Shown: in pieces, positions 43,504 through 51,783 of the stretch
Position numbering within the stretch: the stretch's first letter is position 1
Layout: every line of letters begins with the position of its first letter
Assembly (NCBI GenBank): GCA_035943635.1
Contig: DASZBX010000071.1
Coordinates: 124,001 to 188,000 of the forward strand
Reading direction: 5' to 3'
Origin: DASZBX01 sp035943635
GTDB lineage: Bacteria; Actinomycetota; Actinomycetes; Streptomycetales; Catenulisporaceae
Length of the DNA stretch: 64,000 nucleotides
Program-made: the position numbers and the translations under genes
The notes under the pieces: model-generated
What the model was told of the DNA's origin: nothing
Databases searched by the model: none
The model's input: the letters and a program-made list of their open reading frames with translations, nothing else

Positions 43504-44547
43504 ATGCCCACGACCTCGCCTTCATCTGTGACCTCTTCATCCTCTTCGGTTTCCGGTGCCGGGCCGATTCCCAAGGCCGAACTGCATCTGCACATCGAGG
43601 GGACCTTGGAGCCCGAACTGGCTTTCGCCCTGGCCGCGCGCAACGGGATCACGCTCCCGTTCGGCTCGGAGCAGGAGTTGCGCGAGGCCTATTCGTTTGA
43701 TGACCTGCAGTCTTTCCTCGATCTCTACTACCAGCTGATGTCGGTGCTGATCACGGCGCAGGACTTCACCGATCTGGCCGACGCCTACCTGGCCCGGGCG
43801 GCCCGGGACGGGGTCCGGCGGGCGGAGATCTTCTTCGATCCGCAGGCGCACACCGCGCGGGGGGTGGATTTGGGCGTGGTGATCGGGGGTCTGTCGCGGT
43901 CGCTGGCGGCGGCCGGGGAGCGGTACGGGATCAGTGCGGGTCTGATCCTGTGTTTCCTGCGCGACCAGTCGGCGCAGGATGCGTTGGACACGTTGCGTGC
44001 GGCCGAGCCGTATCGGGAGTCGCTGCTGGGGGTCGGGCTGGACTCGGCCGAGGTGGGGCATCCGCCGCGCAAGTTCGAGGAGGTCTTCGCGTTGGCCCGG
44101 CAGTGGGGGCTGCGGACTGTGGCGCATGCCGGGGAGGAGGGGCCGGCGGAGTATGTGCGCGAGGCCTTGGACGTGTTGGGCGCCGAGCGGATCGATCATG
44201 GGATCCGGTCGATGGAGGACCCGGAGTTGGTCGAGCGGCTGGTGCGCGAGCAGGTGCCGTTGACTGTGTGTCCGTTCTCGAATGTGCGGCTGCGGTGTGT
44301 GGACACCCTGGCCGATCATCCGCTCGGCCGCATGGTGGAGGCCGGGTTGTTGGTCACGGTGAACTCTGATGATCCGGCGTATTTCGGCGGATACGTGGAG
44401 GAGAACCTCGCCGGGGTGCGGGCGGCGCTCGGGCTGTCGGACGAGCAGGTGCGGACGTTGGCGGGCAACTCGTTCAAGGCCGCCTTCCTCTCGCCGCAGG
44501 AGCGCGAGGAGTACCTCGGGCTGGTCTCCGGGTACGAATTCGACTGA
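43504..44547 (+). CDS. Adenine deaminase (adenosine-deaminase fold)
   Basis: 347 aa metal-dependent deaminase. Zn ligands AELHLHIEGTLEP, AHAGEEG, catalytic HGIRS, and NSDDPAYFGGYV. The blocks LQSFLDLYY, EIFFDPQAHTARGV and VGLDSAEVGHPPRKF are those of the adenine deaminase branch (Pseudomonas PA0148 / yeast Aah1 type), not of true adenosine deaminases, so the likely reaction is adenine to hypoxanthine. ATG at 43504 is 7 nt after TAAACT (43491-43496), a leaderless start. Calling it adenosine deaminase from the Pfam hit alone would be misleading. Confidence 0.88.
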   Translation: MPTTSPSSVTSSSSSVSGAGPIPKAELHLHIEGTLEPELAFALAARNGITLPFGSEQELREAYSFDDLQSFLDLYYQLMSVLITAQDFTDLADAYLARAARDGVRRAEIFFDPQAHTARGVDLGVVIGGLSRSLAAAGERYGISAGLILCFLRDQSAQDALDTLRAAEPYRESLLGVGLDSAEVGHPPRKFEEVFALARQWGLRTVAHAGEEGPAEYVREALDVLGAERIDHGIRSMEDPELVERLVREQVPLTVCPFSNVRLRCVDTLADHPLGRMVEAGLLVTVNSDDPAYFGGYVEENLAGVRAALGLSDEQVRTLAGNSFKAAFLSPQEREEYLGLVSGYEFD

Positions 44548-44723
44548 TATGTCGGTCGTGGCGCCGGCGATGGCTTCGGCGCCGTCCGCAGGCGGTCGTT
44601 ATGAGTGTATTGTCCCCTCGTCAGACCCCTTCGAAGGAGCCGTGTTCGAATAGTTCGCAGCTTCGCCAAGGTCACTGTTTTCCCAGACCAGGGCACGTTT
44701 TTCGCCTCGGAATTCGGTTTATT

Positions 44724-44737
44724 CGAACGCAGTTTCG
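44724..44737 (+). promoter_or_regulatory. LexA-like box upstream of an unknown gene
   Basis: CGAAC-GCAG-TTTCG matches CGAAC-N4-GTTCG at 9 of 10 defined positions, 48 bp before the GTG of the next gene; GATAGG-type -10 sequence follows. One mismatch leaves it tentative. Confidence 0.4.
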
Positions 44738-44784
44738 GGTACATCTTCGATAGGACGGAAAACAACGCTCGGGGAGGATGCCCA

Positions 44785-45258
44785 GTGTCTACGACGTCAG
44801 GGACCATCGCTGACAAAGAGGTCAAATCGACAGCCGGATGGGTGCGGGTACGGCTGGCCGCACCCGTCGACGCGCGCGGGCCGCGCGGGGTGTCGCTGAC
44901 CGAAGGAGAACTCGTGCTGCGCGCGGACCGGGTCTCGGTGGACGAGGAGTCGCTCGTCTTCCTGTGCTCGGACGAGGTGGTGTTCCGGTTGGACCGCCGC
45001 TTCTTCCGGACATTGACCTGGTTCGTCGACCGGCCCACGTTCGGCGAGTGGCTCAAGGCGCGGCGCAAGCAGTACCCGAACTCGCACACCCGGTGGTCGG
45101 ACGGGGAGCGCGAGCAACTGGCCGAGGAGGTGGGCACCGGGGTGGCCTGGCGCCGGATCTCCGATCTGCACGGGCGCACGGTGCACGCGGTCCAGCGCGA
45201 GGCGGTCCGCGAGGGCCTCGTGCTCGCCGAGGCCTTCCCCCGGCCCGGCACCGAGTGA
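44785..45258 (+). CDS. Unknown protein, 157 aa, with Myb/SANT-like C terminus
   Basis: No family recognised. N-terminal half is beta-rich (VRVRLAAPVD, GELVLRADRVSVDEESLVFL); middle has RLDRRFFRTLTWFVDRPTFG; the end NSHTRWSDGEREQLAEEVG followed by WRRISDLHGRTVHAVQREA resembles a Myb/SANT helix-turn-helix in which chromosomal W and R residues recur. GTG at 44785 preceded by GGGGAGGA 7-8 nt upstream. Upstream 237 bp are lower in GC and carry the LexA-like box. Possible DNA-binding, damage-regulated protein (inference). Confidence 0.7.
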   Translation: MSTTSGTIADKEVKSTAGWVRVRLAAPVDARGPRGVSLTEGELVLRADRVSVDEESLVFLCSDEVVFRLDRRFFRTLTWFVDRPTFGEWLKARRKQYPNSHTRWSDGEREQLAEEVGTGVAWRRISDLHGRTVHAVQREAVREGLVLAEAFPRPGTE

Positions 45259-45569
45259 GCGGTCAGCGGGGGGCGGGGAACGGGGACGGAGACAGCGGTT
45301 GGCCGGTCGAGTGAGCGGCCGGGCCGGCCGGCTCCACTGAGGACGTGGGCGGCCGGTCTCCGGGTCGGGAACGGCCGCCGATGGATGCCGGTGTACGACG
45401 AGGTGCACTGCCCAGGGACAGCGAGAAAGCGCCGGTCCGGTCGCCCTGTGCAGGGTGGCCGGACCGGCGCTTCTGTGTTCGCGCGTGGTGTGCGGTGTCT
45501 AGCGATCGGCGGCTGGCGCCGGGATCTGGTGGCGTCGGGCGTGGGGCCGGTCGGCGGGGCGGGTCCGGG
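45259..45569. other. 311-bp convergent intergenic region
   Basis: G/C-rich, no gene. Its only clear element is the bidirectional terminator at 45427-45472. Confidence 0.6.
45427..45472. terminator. Bidirectional hairpin terminator
   Basis: AAGCGCCGGTCCGG pairs perfectly with CCGGACCGGCGCTT; CCCT/AGGG inside caps the loop. Lies between the unknown gene (+) and DUF3151 (-). Confidence 0.8.
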
Positions 45570-45980
45570 TCAGGACTCGGAGTCGGGGTCGTTGTCGGTG
45601 GAGGCGGCGTCGAGCAGGAAGGCGCCGCAGCGGTCGGCCTCGTCCTGTTCGCCGATCGCGGCGGCGGCCTGGCCGAGGGCGGCCAGGGCGCGCAGGAAGC
45701 CCTGGTTGGGGGTGTGCGCGGCCGGGATCGGGCCGTGGCCCTTCCAGCCGGAGCGGCGCAGCGCGTCCAGGCCGCGGTGGTAGCCGGTGCGGGCGTAGGC
45801 GTAGGCGGTCACCGGCTGGCCCGCGCCGAGCGCGAGTTCGGCCAGGTAGGCCCAGGCGAGCGAGGAGGCCGGGAAGGCGGCGGCGACCTCGGTGGGGTCC
45901 TGTCCGGCGGCCAGGGGTTCGGCCGCGTCGTCTTCCGGCAGCAGGGTCGGGGCCGGTCCCCCGAGCAGATTCTCGTGCAT
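45570..45980 (-). CDS. DUF3151 protein
   Basis: 136 aa, mostly helical, TPR-like spacing: MHENLLGGPAPTLLPED, AFPASSLAWAYLAELAL, AYAYARTGYHRGLDALRRSG, GFLRALAALGQAAAAIGE; acidic C terminus. Conserved actinobacterial family of unknown function. ATG at 45980 lies 6 nt after TAGGGT, another probable leaderless start. Confidence 0.88.
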   Translation of the reverse strand: MHENLLGGPAPTLLPEDDAAEPLAAGQDPTEVAAAFPASSLAWAYLAELALGAGQPVTAYAYARTGYHRGLDALRRSGWKGHGPIPAAHTPNQGFLRALAALGQAAAAIGEQDEADRCGAFLLDAASTDNDPDSES

Positions 45981-46132
45981 AGCAGCACCCTAGTGCCCCC
46001 GGGGCCGGCCGCCCGGCCCGGTAAACCGATATCCCGCTGTCGGTACTCCCTTGTAGGCTCCACAAGCGGCTTGCAGCTGTTACATGGATCTTGTCGGGGC
46101 TTTTCGGAGCTCGAACACGAGGAGTGGTGCGG

Positions 46133-46423
46133 GTGACCGCCTCGGGACGGACCGCGAGATCGACGTTCGGCGGGCTGCCGTCGGCTTTCTGGTGGGTGTG
46201 GCTGGGCACGCTGGTCGGCTGGAGTGGCGCGTCGGTGCTCGGGCCGCTGGTCGGCGGGACGTTGTTCACCGGGTTCGGCGGGACCCCGGTGTGGATCGGG
46301 TGCCTGGCGCTGGCCGGGGCCGCGGGATTCGCGCAGGTGCGGATCGGCGGCCGGATCGAGCGCAGCATCGCGGCGGCGGCGCTGGTCGAGCGGCAGCGGG
46401 AGGCGGCCCTGGTCGCGGCGTGA
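46133..46423 (+). pseudogene. Internally deleted MFS transporter remnant, 96 aa
   Basis: GTG at 46133 with GAGGAG 8 nt upstream. The first segment GGLPSAFWWVWLGTLVGW looks like the first helix of an MFS efflux protein, while SGASVLGPLVGGTLF and VWIGCLALAGAAGFAQVRIG look like the last two helices plus the basic tail. The ten or so helices between are missing although the frame stays open. It cannot transport as such; it could be a fixed small membrane protein. Assignment rests on motif likeness only. Confidence 0.55.
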
Positions 46424-46479
46424 CGCGCGGGGGCGGGCCGGATCGGGCCCTGCGGCGAGCTGCGGCAGGGGTCGGCCGG

Positions 46480-47046
46480 TCAGCTCGGGCCGTTCCAGTC
46501 CAGGGTGGGGGCCAGGACGCCTTCGAGGGTCAGCAGCCAGCGTTTGACCTCCATGCCCTCGGCGCCGCCGCCGTAGCCGCCGAGGCCGTCCGCGGCGACC
46601 ACCCGGTGGCAGGGGACGAAGAGGAACAGCGGGTTGGAACCCATCACGGTGCCGACCCCGCGGGCGGCGTGGAAGCGCTCCTCGCGGCTGTCGTACGGGT
46701 AGGCCTCGCTGCGGGCGGCCAGGTTGCCGTAGGTGACGGTCTCGCCGTAGCCGACCGAGCGTTGCAGGGCCTGGAGCACGGTGCGCTGCGGGCCGGCGGT
46801 CAGATGCCAGTCGAGCGGCAGGTCGAAGGACTTGCGGCGGCCTTCGAAGTACTCGGTCAGGCGCGCGGTCACGGTCGCGGTCTTCGCCGCGTCGGCCCTC
46901 GGCCCGCGGCTGGGCACGCCCAGGGCGCCTTCGACCGGGTGATCGGCGAAGGTCGCGGCGGCCACGCCCTCGGCGGTGACCGCGACGTGCACCGGGCCGC
47001 TCGGCAGCGGGGTCGGGACGGTGACCCAGGTGATCAGGTCAGCCAT
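46480..47046 (-). CDS. ogt: Methylated-DNA--protein-cysteine methyltransferase
   Basis: Suicidal repair of O6-alkylguanine. 188 aa. Active site VPCHRVVAADG, arginine finger region YGNLAARSEA, and FEGRRKSFDLPLDW of the N-terminal domain. The ATG at 47046 overlaps the end of the preceding flavoprotein gene by 8 nt, so they are co-translated. No Ada box found. Confidence 0.94.
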   Translation of the reverse strand: MADLITWVTVPTPLPSGPVHVAVTAEGVAAATFADHPVEGALGVPSRGPRADAAKTATVTARLTEYFEGRRKSFDLPLDWHLTAGPQRTVLQALQRSVGYGETVTYGNLAARSEAYPYDSREERFHAARGVGTVMGSNPLFLFVPCHRVVAADGLGGYGGGAEGMEVKRWLLTLEGVLAPTLDWNGPS

Positions 47047-47692
47047 AGAGTTTCTTCTGGTAGTCGGGCCCGTAGTAGGCCTGGAGTTCGGCGAGGGTCT
47101 CCGGGGTGTCCTGCACGGCCTTGACGATGTGGGCGTGCGAGGGCAGCGCCTCGGGATGCCAGGTCTCCTGGTCCCACAGGTCGGAGCGCAGGAACGACTT
47201 GGCGCAGTGGAAGAAGATCGTGTCGATGTCGACGATGCAGGCCAGGATCGGCCGGTGGCCCTTGACCGTCATCCGGTCGAAGAACGGCGCGTCGCGCACC
47301 AGCCGGGCCCGGCCGTTGATCCGGAGCGTCTCGCTCCGGCCGGGGACCACGGACAGCAGGCCGACGTGCGGGTTCGTCAGGATGTTGTGGTAGCCGTCGC
47401 CGCGCTTGTTGCCGGGGCGCTCGGGGATCGCCAGGGTGCGGTCGTCGATCACGTGCACGAAGCCGGGCGGGTCGCCCTTGGGTGAGATGTCGCAGTTGCC
47501 CTGCGCGTCGGCGGTGGCGATCAGGCAGAACGGGGAGACCGACAGCCAGATCCGGTCGATCTCGACCAGCCGGGTGCGTTCCTTGTCCCGGGCCCGGTCG
47601 CCCGGGAACCCGCCGAGCGCCTCGCGCAGCTCGTCCGCCGTGCTGATCCCGACCAGGTCGGTGGGAGAAGCAGTATCCGCCAGCTCTGTCAT
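47039..47692 (-). CDS. PPOX-class FMN-binding protein (MSMEG_1061 family)
   Basis: 217 aa split-barrel flavoprotein: RTRLVEIDRIWLSVSPFCL, CDISPKGDPPGFVHVIDDRT, NPHVGLLSVVPGRSETLRI, ILACIVDIDTIFFHCAKSF. Cofactor likely FMN (or F420); function unknown. ATG at 47692 preferred over an ATG 36 nt upstream. Its stop overlaps the ogt start, an unusual pairing with an alkyl-DNA repair gene. Confidence 0.87.
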   Translation of the reverse strand: MTELADTASPTDLVGISTADELREALGGFPGDRARDKERTRLVEIDRIWLSVSPFCLIATADAQGNCDISPKGDPPGFVHVIDDRTLAIPERPGNKRGDGYHNILTNPHVGLLSVVPGRSETLRINGRARLVRDAPFFDRMTVKGHRPILACIVDIDTIFFHCAKSFLRSDLWDQETWHPEALPSHAHIVKAVQDTPETLAELQAYYGPDYQKKLYG

Positions 47693-47779
47693 GGAATCCC
47701 AGGCCTCTCTTCCCGACGCTCTCAGTACCTTCATGCTATCCAGCACCGCCGGCGCGCGCCTTCGGTTTTCGGCGCCCGG

Positions 47780-48574
47780 CTACTGGGTGGAGGTCACCCG
47801 CAGCGCGCGGAACTGGGCCAGCAGGGCGGGGTCTCCGTCTTGGTCGACCGTGGTGTCGTCGGCTCGGTTCCAGAGCCAGAGGAACAGGTTCTGCGGGGTG
47901 CCGGCGACCGTCGCGGCGGGCGTGGCGGGTTGGGCGCTGGAGGTGAGCGTGGTCGCGGACGGGAGCTGTTCGACCAGGACGCCGGCCGTGGTGGCCCGCA
48001 CGGACCAGGTGTGGCCGGCGGTGCTCAGGTGCAGCGGGCGCACGTCGGGGGCGGTGAGCAGGTCGGCGAAGTATTCCAGCCAGGTGACGCTGCTGTAGGC
48101 GACGAAGGTGACGAGGATTTCCTCGATGCCGTCGACGGCGAGGTCCTCGGGGATCTCGGCGGGCTCCAGGCCGGCGGCGAGTTCGGCGTCGACCCGGTGC
48201 ACGACCGTCTCCTGGGCCATCCGGCGGATCCAGAAGGCGACGTTCTGGCCGGGCTTGTACCAGCTGCCGGCGTGGTCGGCCGGGTCGCGGGCGTCGAACT
48301 CGGCGAGCAGGCCGGCGTAGCTGTCGGCGAGGGCGGCCACCGGGTCCCGGTCCGGCGCGGGGTCGGGGTTCTCCGGCGGCCACGGGTCCGGTTCGGCGCC
48401 CAGGCGCATGCACTCGGTCTTGTGCAGGTAGACCTCGGTGACGTGGTCGGCCAGGTCGGTGGTGGTCCAGTCCGGGCAGGACGGCACCTTGGCGGCGGGG
48501 TCCGCGGCGGTGACCGCGGAGTGCAGCAGGCGGAAGTCGTCTTCGAGGCAGGTGCGCAGTCTGGTCAGCTCCAT
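47780..48574 (-). CDS. TIGR03083-family, mycothiol-dependent maleylpyruvate-isomerase-like protein
   Basis: 264 aa. N-terminal DinB/MDMPI helical bundle with the usual metal-site His in TTDLADHVTEVYLHKT and ETVVHRVDAELAAG; C-terminal MDMPI_C domain (about 170-260). Members use mycothiol in place of glutathione or bacillithiol; substrate unknown. The ATG at 48574 has no ribosome site, but a RecA-NDp-like element ends 6 nt upstream. Confidence 0.85.
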   Translation of the reverse strand: MELTRLRTCLEDDFRLLHSAVTAADPAAKVPSCPDWTTTDLADHVTEVYLHKTECMRLGAEPDPWPPENPDPAPDRDPVAALADSYAGLLAEFDARDPADHAGSWYKPGQNVAFWIRRMAQETVVHRVDAELAAGLEPAEIPEDLAVDGIEEILVTFVAYSSVTWLEYFADLLTAPDVRPLHLSTAGHTWSVRATTAGVLVEQLPSATTLTSSAQPATPAATVAGTPQNLFLWLWNRADDTTVDQDGDPALLAQFRALRVTSTQ

Positions 48575-48580
48575 GCTGTC

Positions 48581-48603
48581 AGCCAAGCAGACCGTACCGA
48601 CAC
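48581..48603 (-). promoter_or_regulatory. RecA-NDp-like promoter before the TIGR03083 gene
   Basis: Minus strand: GTGTCGGTA, 8 nt, TTGGCT, 6 nt, ATG. Same arrangement as at dinB (417-439). The first element matches TTGTCRGTG at 7 of 9 bases; the -10 has T for A at its second base. Confidence 0.4.
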
Positions 48604-48666
48604 TCGCATCAGGTCGCCGGGGTGCTTTGGCCGGGGGCCGGGGCGGCCCCGGGGTCCGGGCCGGGG

Positions 48667-49371
48667 TCAGAGTTGGGCGATGGCGGTGGTGGAGCCGGGG
48701 GTGACCTCGGTGAATCCGGCGTCGCGGACGGTCGGCAGGTCGGCGGCGGCGAGCTTGTGCCACTGCTCGGGGGTGGCGGTGCGTACGGCGAGCGGGAATC
48801 CCGCTTCGGCCCAGCGGGCCTGGTCGTCGTCGGCGAGGGTCCACCAGCCGAGTTGGGCGGCGTGGCCGACCTGGGCCATGGCTTTGCCGGCGGTCATCTG
48901 CACGCCCGGGTTGAGCCAGAGGACGGCCGTGCCGGGTTCGGGGGCGGCCGGGGCCTCGGGGTCGTCGAGTTCGGTGCCGGAGACCTGGAGTTTGGCCAGG
49001 GCGGGCGGCCAGCCGTCGAGCGGGACCGGCGGGTAGACCCGGATCTCGGCGTGCTCGCCCTGCAGGGTGATACCGGGCAGGTCCTGGGCTTTGCGCCACT
49101 CGGCGCCGCGGGCGCGCCGGACCACCTTGCGGATCCGGCCGTCCTGCCAGGCCTCGATCAGCGCGGCCCATTCGCCCTCGCCGCGGGAGCGGGGGTCGGC
49201 GAGCAGGGTCAGGACGGCGCGGGCGGCGGTCTGCAGGGCGTCGGTGCGGGCCGGGGGCGCGTCGCGTTCGATCCGGACGACGAGCGGCAGGACGTATTGC
49301 TCGGCGTCGTCGCGGGAGGTCTCGGTCGGGGTGAAGGGGTGCTCGGCGTCGGCGTCGGCGGGGGTGTCCAT
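48667..49371 (-). CDS. Peptidyl-tRNA hydrolase PTH2-domain protein
   Basis: 234 aa. C-terminal half has the PTH2 signature: NPGVQMTAGKAMAQVGHAA and KLAAADLPTVRDAGFTEV, so it may recycle peptidyl-tRNA; the N-terminal half (about 110 residues, EQYVLPLVVRIERDAP onward) is an actinobacterial extension of unknown role. ATG at 49371. Its 5' end is back to back with a decayed F5/8C gene. Confidence 0.83.
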   Translation of the reverse strand: MDTPADADAEHPFTPTETSRDDAEQYVLPLVVRIERDAPPARTDALQTAARAVLTLLADPRSRGEGEWAALIEAWQDGRIRKVVRRARGAEWRKAQDLPGITLQGEHAEIRVYPPVPLDGWPPALAKLQVSGTELDDPEAPAAPEPGTAVLWLNPGVQMTAGKAMAQVGHAAQLGWWTLADDDQARWAEAGFPLAVRTATPEQWHKLAAADLPTVRDAGFTEVTPGSTTAIAQL

Positions 49372-49472
49372 TGGACCATCCTGCCAGGCCGGGCGGCGGG
49401 GGTGGAGGCGGGTGCGGTGGGGTGCGTGATCGCCGACAGCAACGCGCTCGGCAGCGGCCTGGGCATCCGGGC

Positions 49473-50050
49473 GGCGGGAACTCCGGCTGGAGCACCACGC
49501 CGGCGCTGGCCTCCTTCCCGAACCCGGTGGCGCCCACGGCCACGGCCAGTGCGACCGGCGGCGGCAACCCTCCCCCGCCGACGGCCGACCCGCCGACCGC
49601 GCCGCCCACCACGGCGCCGCCGACCAGCCCGCCGCGGGCACGAACCTGGCTCAGGGCAAGCCGGCCTCGGCCAGCGGGTCGACCCAGACGTACGGGCCGG
49701 CGAACGCGGTCGACGGGAACACCAGCACGTACTGGGAGAGTGCCGACAACGCGTTCCCGCAGTGGTTCCAGGTGGACTTGGGCGCGGCCTACTCGATCGG
49801 GTCGCTGACGCTGGACCTGCCGCCGGCCTCCGCCTGGAGTACGAGGACCCAGACCCTCTCGGTCCAGGGCGGTAGCGACGGCTCCACCTTCACCACCATC
49901 GCCGGATCCGCGAACCACACCTTCAACCCCGCCACCGGGAACACCGTCGCCTTCCCGGCCAAAACCGCCCGGTATGTGCGGCTGAACTTCACCGCCGACA
50001 CGGCCCGGCCCGCCGGACAGTTGTCCGAGGTCCAGGTCTACGCCTCCTGA
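49473..50050 (+). pseudogene. Decayed secreted enzyme tail: Pro/Thr linker plus F5/8 type C (CBM32-like) domain
   Basis: Frame one reads GNSGWSTTPALASFPNP and a Pro/Thr-rich linker ending PPTSPPR; the F5/8C domain continues in another frame (AGTNLAQGKPASASGSTQTY to QLSEVQVYAS). A single missing base near 49636 (CCGCCG then CGGGC) joins them. The catalytic domain and signal peptide that normally precede such a linker are absent; upstream is the PTH2 start. Truncated and frameshifted relic of an extracellular glycosidase or similar. Confidence 0.75.
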
Positions 50051-50134
50051 CGCCCGAGCGGCGCAGCCGCAGCGCAGGTAACTGAACCGGGCCGGTTCCC
50101 GTGTCATACCACGACACGGGAACCGGCCTGTCCC

Positions 50135-51766
50135 TTACCGGCCGGGTCCGCGGAGACGCGCGTAGAACGGGCGCAGCCGCCGATAGGCCTCCCGGTAGGC
50201 CCGGTAAGACTCGTCGTAGACCTCCCGGTTCGCCGGGTCGGGGCGGTAGACCGCCGCGACGGACACGGTTCCGGGGATCTGCTCCCAGCCCAGCTCGCCG
50301 AGCGCGACGGCGGCCAGCAGGGCGGCTCCGTGCACGTTCGCCGACACCGGGTCGGCGACCTGCCGGATCTCCCGGTCCAGGATGTCGGCCATGGCCTGGC
50401 ACCACAGCGCGGAGTTCGCCCCGCCGCCGATGAAGCGCAGCGCGCCGAGTCGGGCGGGGCCTCTACCATGGCCCTTCGCGGCGAATCGGTCAACAGCTTC
50501 GAGCATCCAGCGTGCGTTCAGGGCCACCCCCTCGAACACCGAGCGGGCCAGATCGGCCCGGCCGGTGGTCAGCGAGACGTTGATCCAGCCGCCGCGCACG
50601 GCCGGGTCGTCGACCGGGGTGCGCTCGCCGTTGAGCCAGGGCAGGAACAGCACGCCGTGGCAGCCGGGCGGCGCGGTCGCGGCCAGGGCGCCGAGCCGGT
50701 CGAGCGCGTCGGCGGGCCGGGGACGGTCCGGGCCGGTCTCGTGCAGCACGGTGTCCAGCAGCCAGTCCACGGCCTTGCCGGCCACGTCCTGCACGGTGGC
50801 GACCCAGTACAGGCCGGGGACGACGGACGGCATCGAGGCGATGTTGCGGGTGATGTCGGTCTTCTTGTAGGGCACGTGGCAGGAGAGCCAGGCGGAGGTG
50901 CCGACGTACAGGTGCGCGTCGTATTCGCGGACCGCGCCCGCGCCGATGGCCGCGGCCGTGGTGTCGCCGGTCCCGGCCACCACCTGCACGCCGGGGTGCA
51001 GGCCGAGGTCGGCGGCGGCCTTCGGGGTCAGGGTGCCCACGATCGTGCCGGGGGCGACCAGGTCGGGCAGTTTCGCCGGGTCCAGGCCGCACCGGCGGAT
51101 CAGCGGCGCGTCCCAGCGGACCCGGGAGGCGTCCCGGTTGTCGGTGCACCAGCGCAGCACGGCCGTGTCGTAGGCGGCGACCGCGCGCCCGGTGGCCCGC
51201 ATGGTGAGGTACTCGGGCACGTCCAGCAGCCAGCGCGCCGCGGCGTAGGCCTCGGGACGTTCGGTGCGCAGGAAGTGGCTCTGGCCGACCGGGTCCTTCC
51301 CGGTCAGGGTCGGGGCCCCGCCGGTGCGGGAGAGCCAGCGGCGCAGCTTGCGGGCGTTGTAGCCGGTGCCGGGGACGGTGATCCCGCCGCCGGCGATCCG
51401 GCGGCTGTGCGCGGCGCCGCGCGAGTCCATCCAGATGACCGCCGGGTGGGTGGCCACGCCGTCGGCGTCGACCGGGACGGTGCCGCCCCACTGGGCCGAG
51501 AAGCACAGGGCCGCGATCCGTTCGGCGGGCAGGTCCAGGCGGGCCAGCAGGCGCGCGGTGGCGGCCGCGACGGCGGTCCACCAGTCGTCCGGGTCCTGCT
51601 CGGCGCCGCCGCCGGGCAGGAAGCGGACGGCGACGCGTTCGGCCTCGTGGCCCAGCAGGGTGCCGGCGGTGTCGGCCACGGCCACCTTGGGGCCGCCGGT
51701 GCCCAGGTCCACCCCGAGCACGTAGCGGGCGGGCGCCGGGGACGGGACGGGCGGGGGCGGGGTCAT
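50135..51766 (-). CDS. FGGY-family carbohydrate kinase (xylulokinase-like)
   Basis: 543 aa ASKHA kinase. N-terminal VLGVDLGTGGPKVAVADTAG phosphate loop, catalytic Asp in VIWMDSRGAAHSRR, ATP-binding GTGDTTAAAIGAGAV, TSAWLSCHVPYKK and ALRFIGGGANSALWCQ adenosine loop. Sugar may be xylulose, erythritol, ribulose or another polyol. ATG at 51766, 17 nt after the aminotransferase stop, so it is the third gene of an operon. Long acidic-basic C terminus. Confidence 0.88.
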   Translation of the reverse strand: MTPPPPVPSPAPARYVLGVDLGTGGPKVAVADTAGTLLGHEAERVAVRFLPGGGAEQDPDDWWTAVAAATARLLARLDLPAERIAALCFSAQWGGTVPVDADGVATHPAVIWMDSRGAAHSRRIAGGGITVPGTGYNARKLRRWLSRTGGAPTLTGKDPVGQSHFLRTERPEAYAAARWLLDVPEYLTMRATGRAVAAYDTAVLRWCTDNRDASRVRWDAPLIRRCGLDPAKLPDLVAPGTIVGTLTPKAAADLGLHPGVQVVAGTGDTTAAAIGAGAVREYDAHLYVGTSAWLSCHVPYKKTDITRNIASMPSVVPGLYWVATVQDVAGKAVDWLLDTVLHETGPDRPRPADALDRLGALAATAPPGCHGVLFLPWLNGERTPVDDPAVRGGWINVSLTTGRADLARSVFEGVALNARWMLEAVDRFAAKGHGRGPARLGALRFIGGGANSALWCQAMADILDREIRQVADPVSANVHGAALLAAVALGELGWEQIPGTVSVAAVYRPDPANREVYDESYRAYREAYRRLRPFYARLRGPGR

Positions 51767-51783
51767 CTCGCCGGCCGGCCCGG

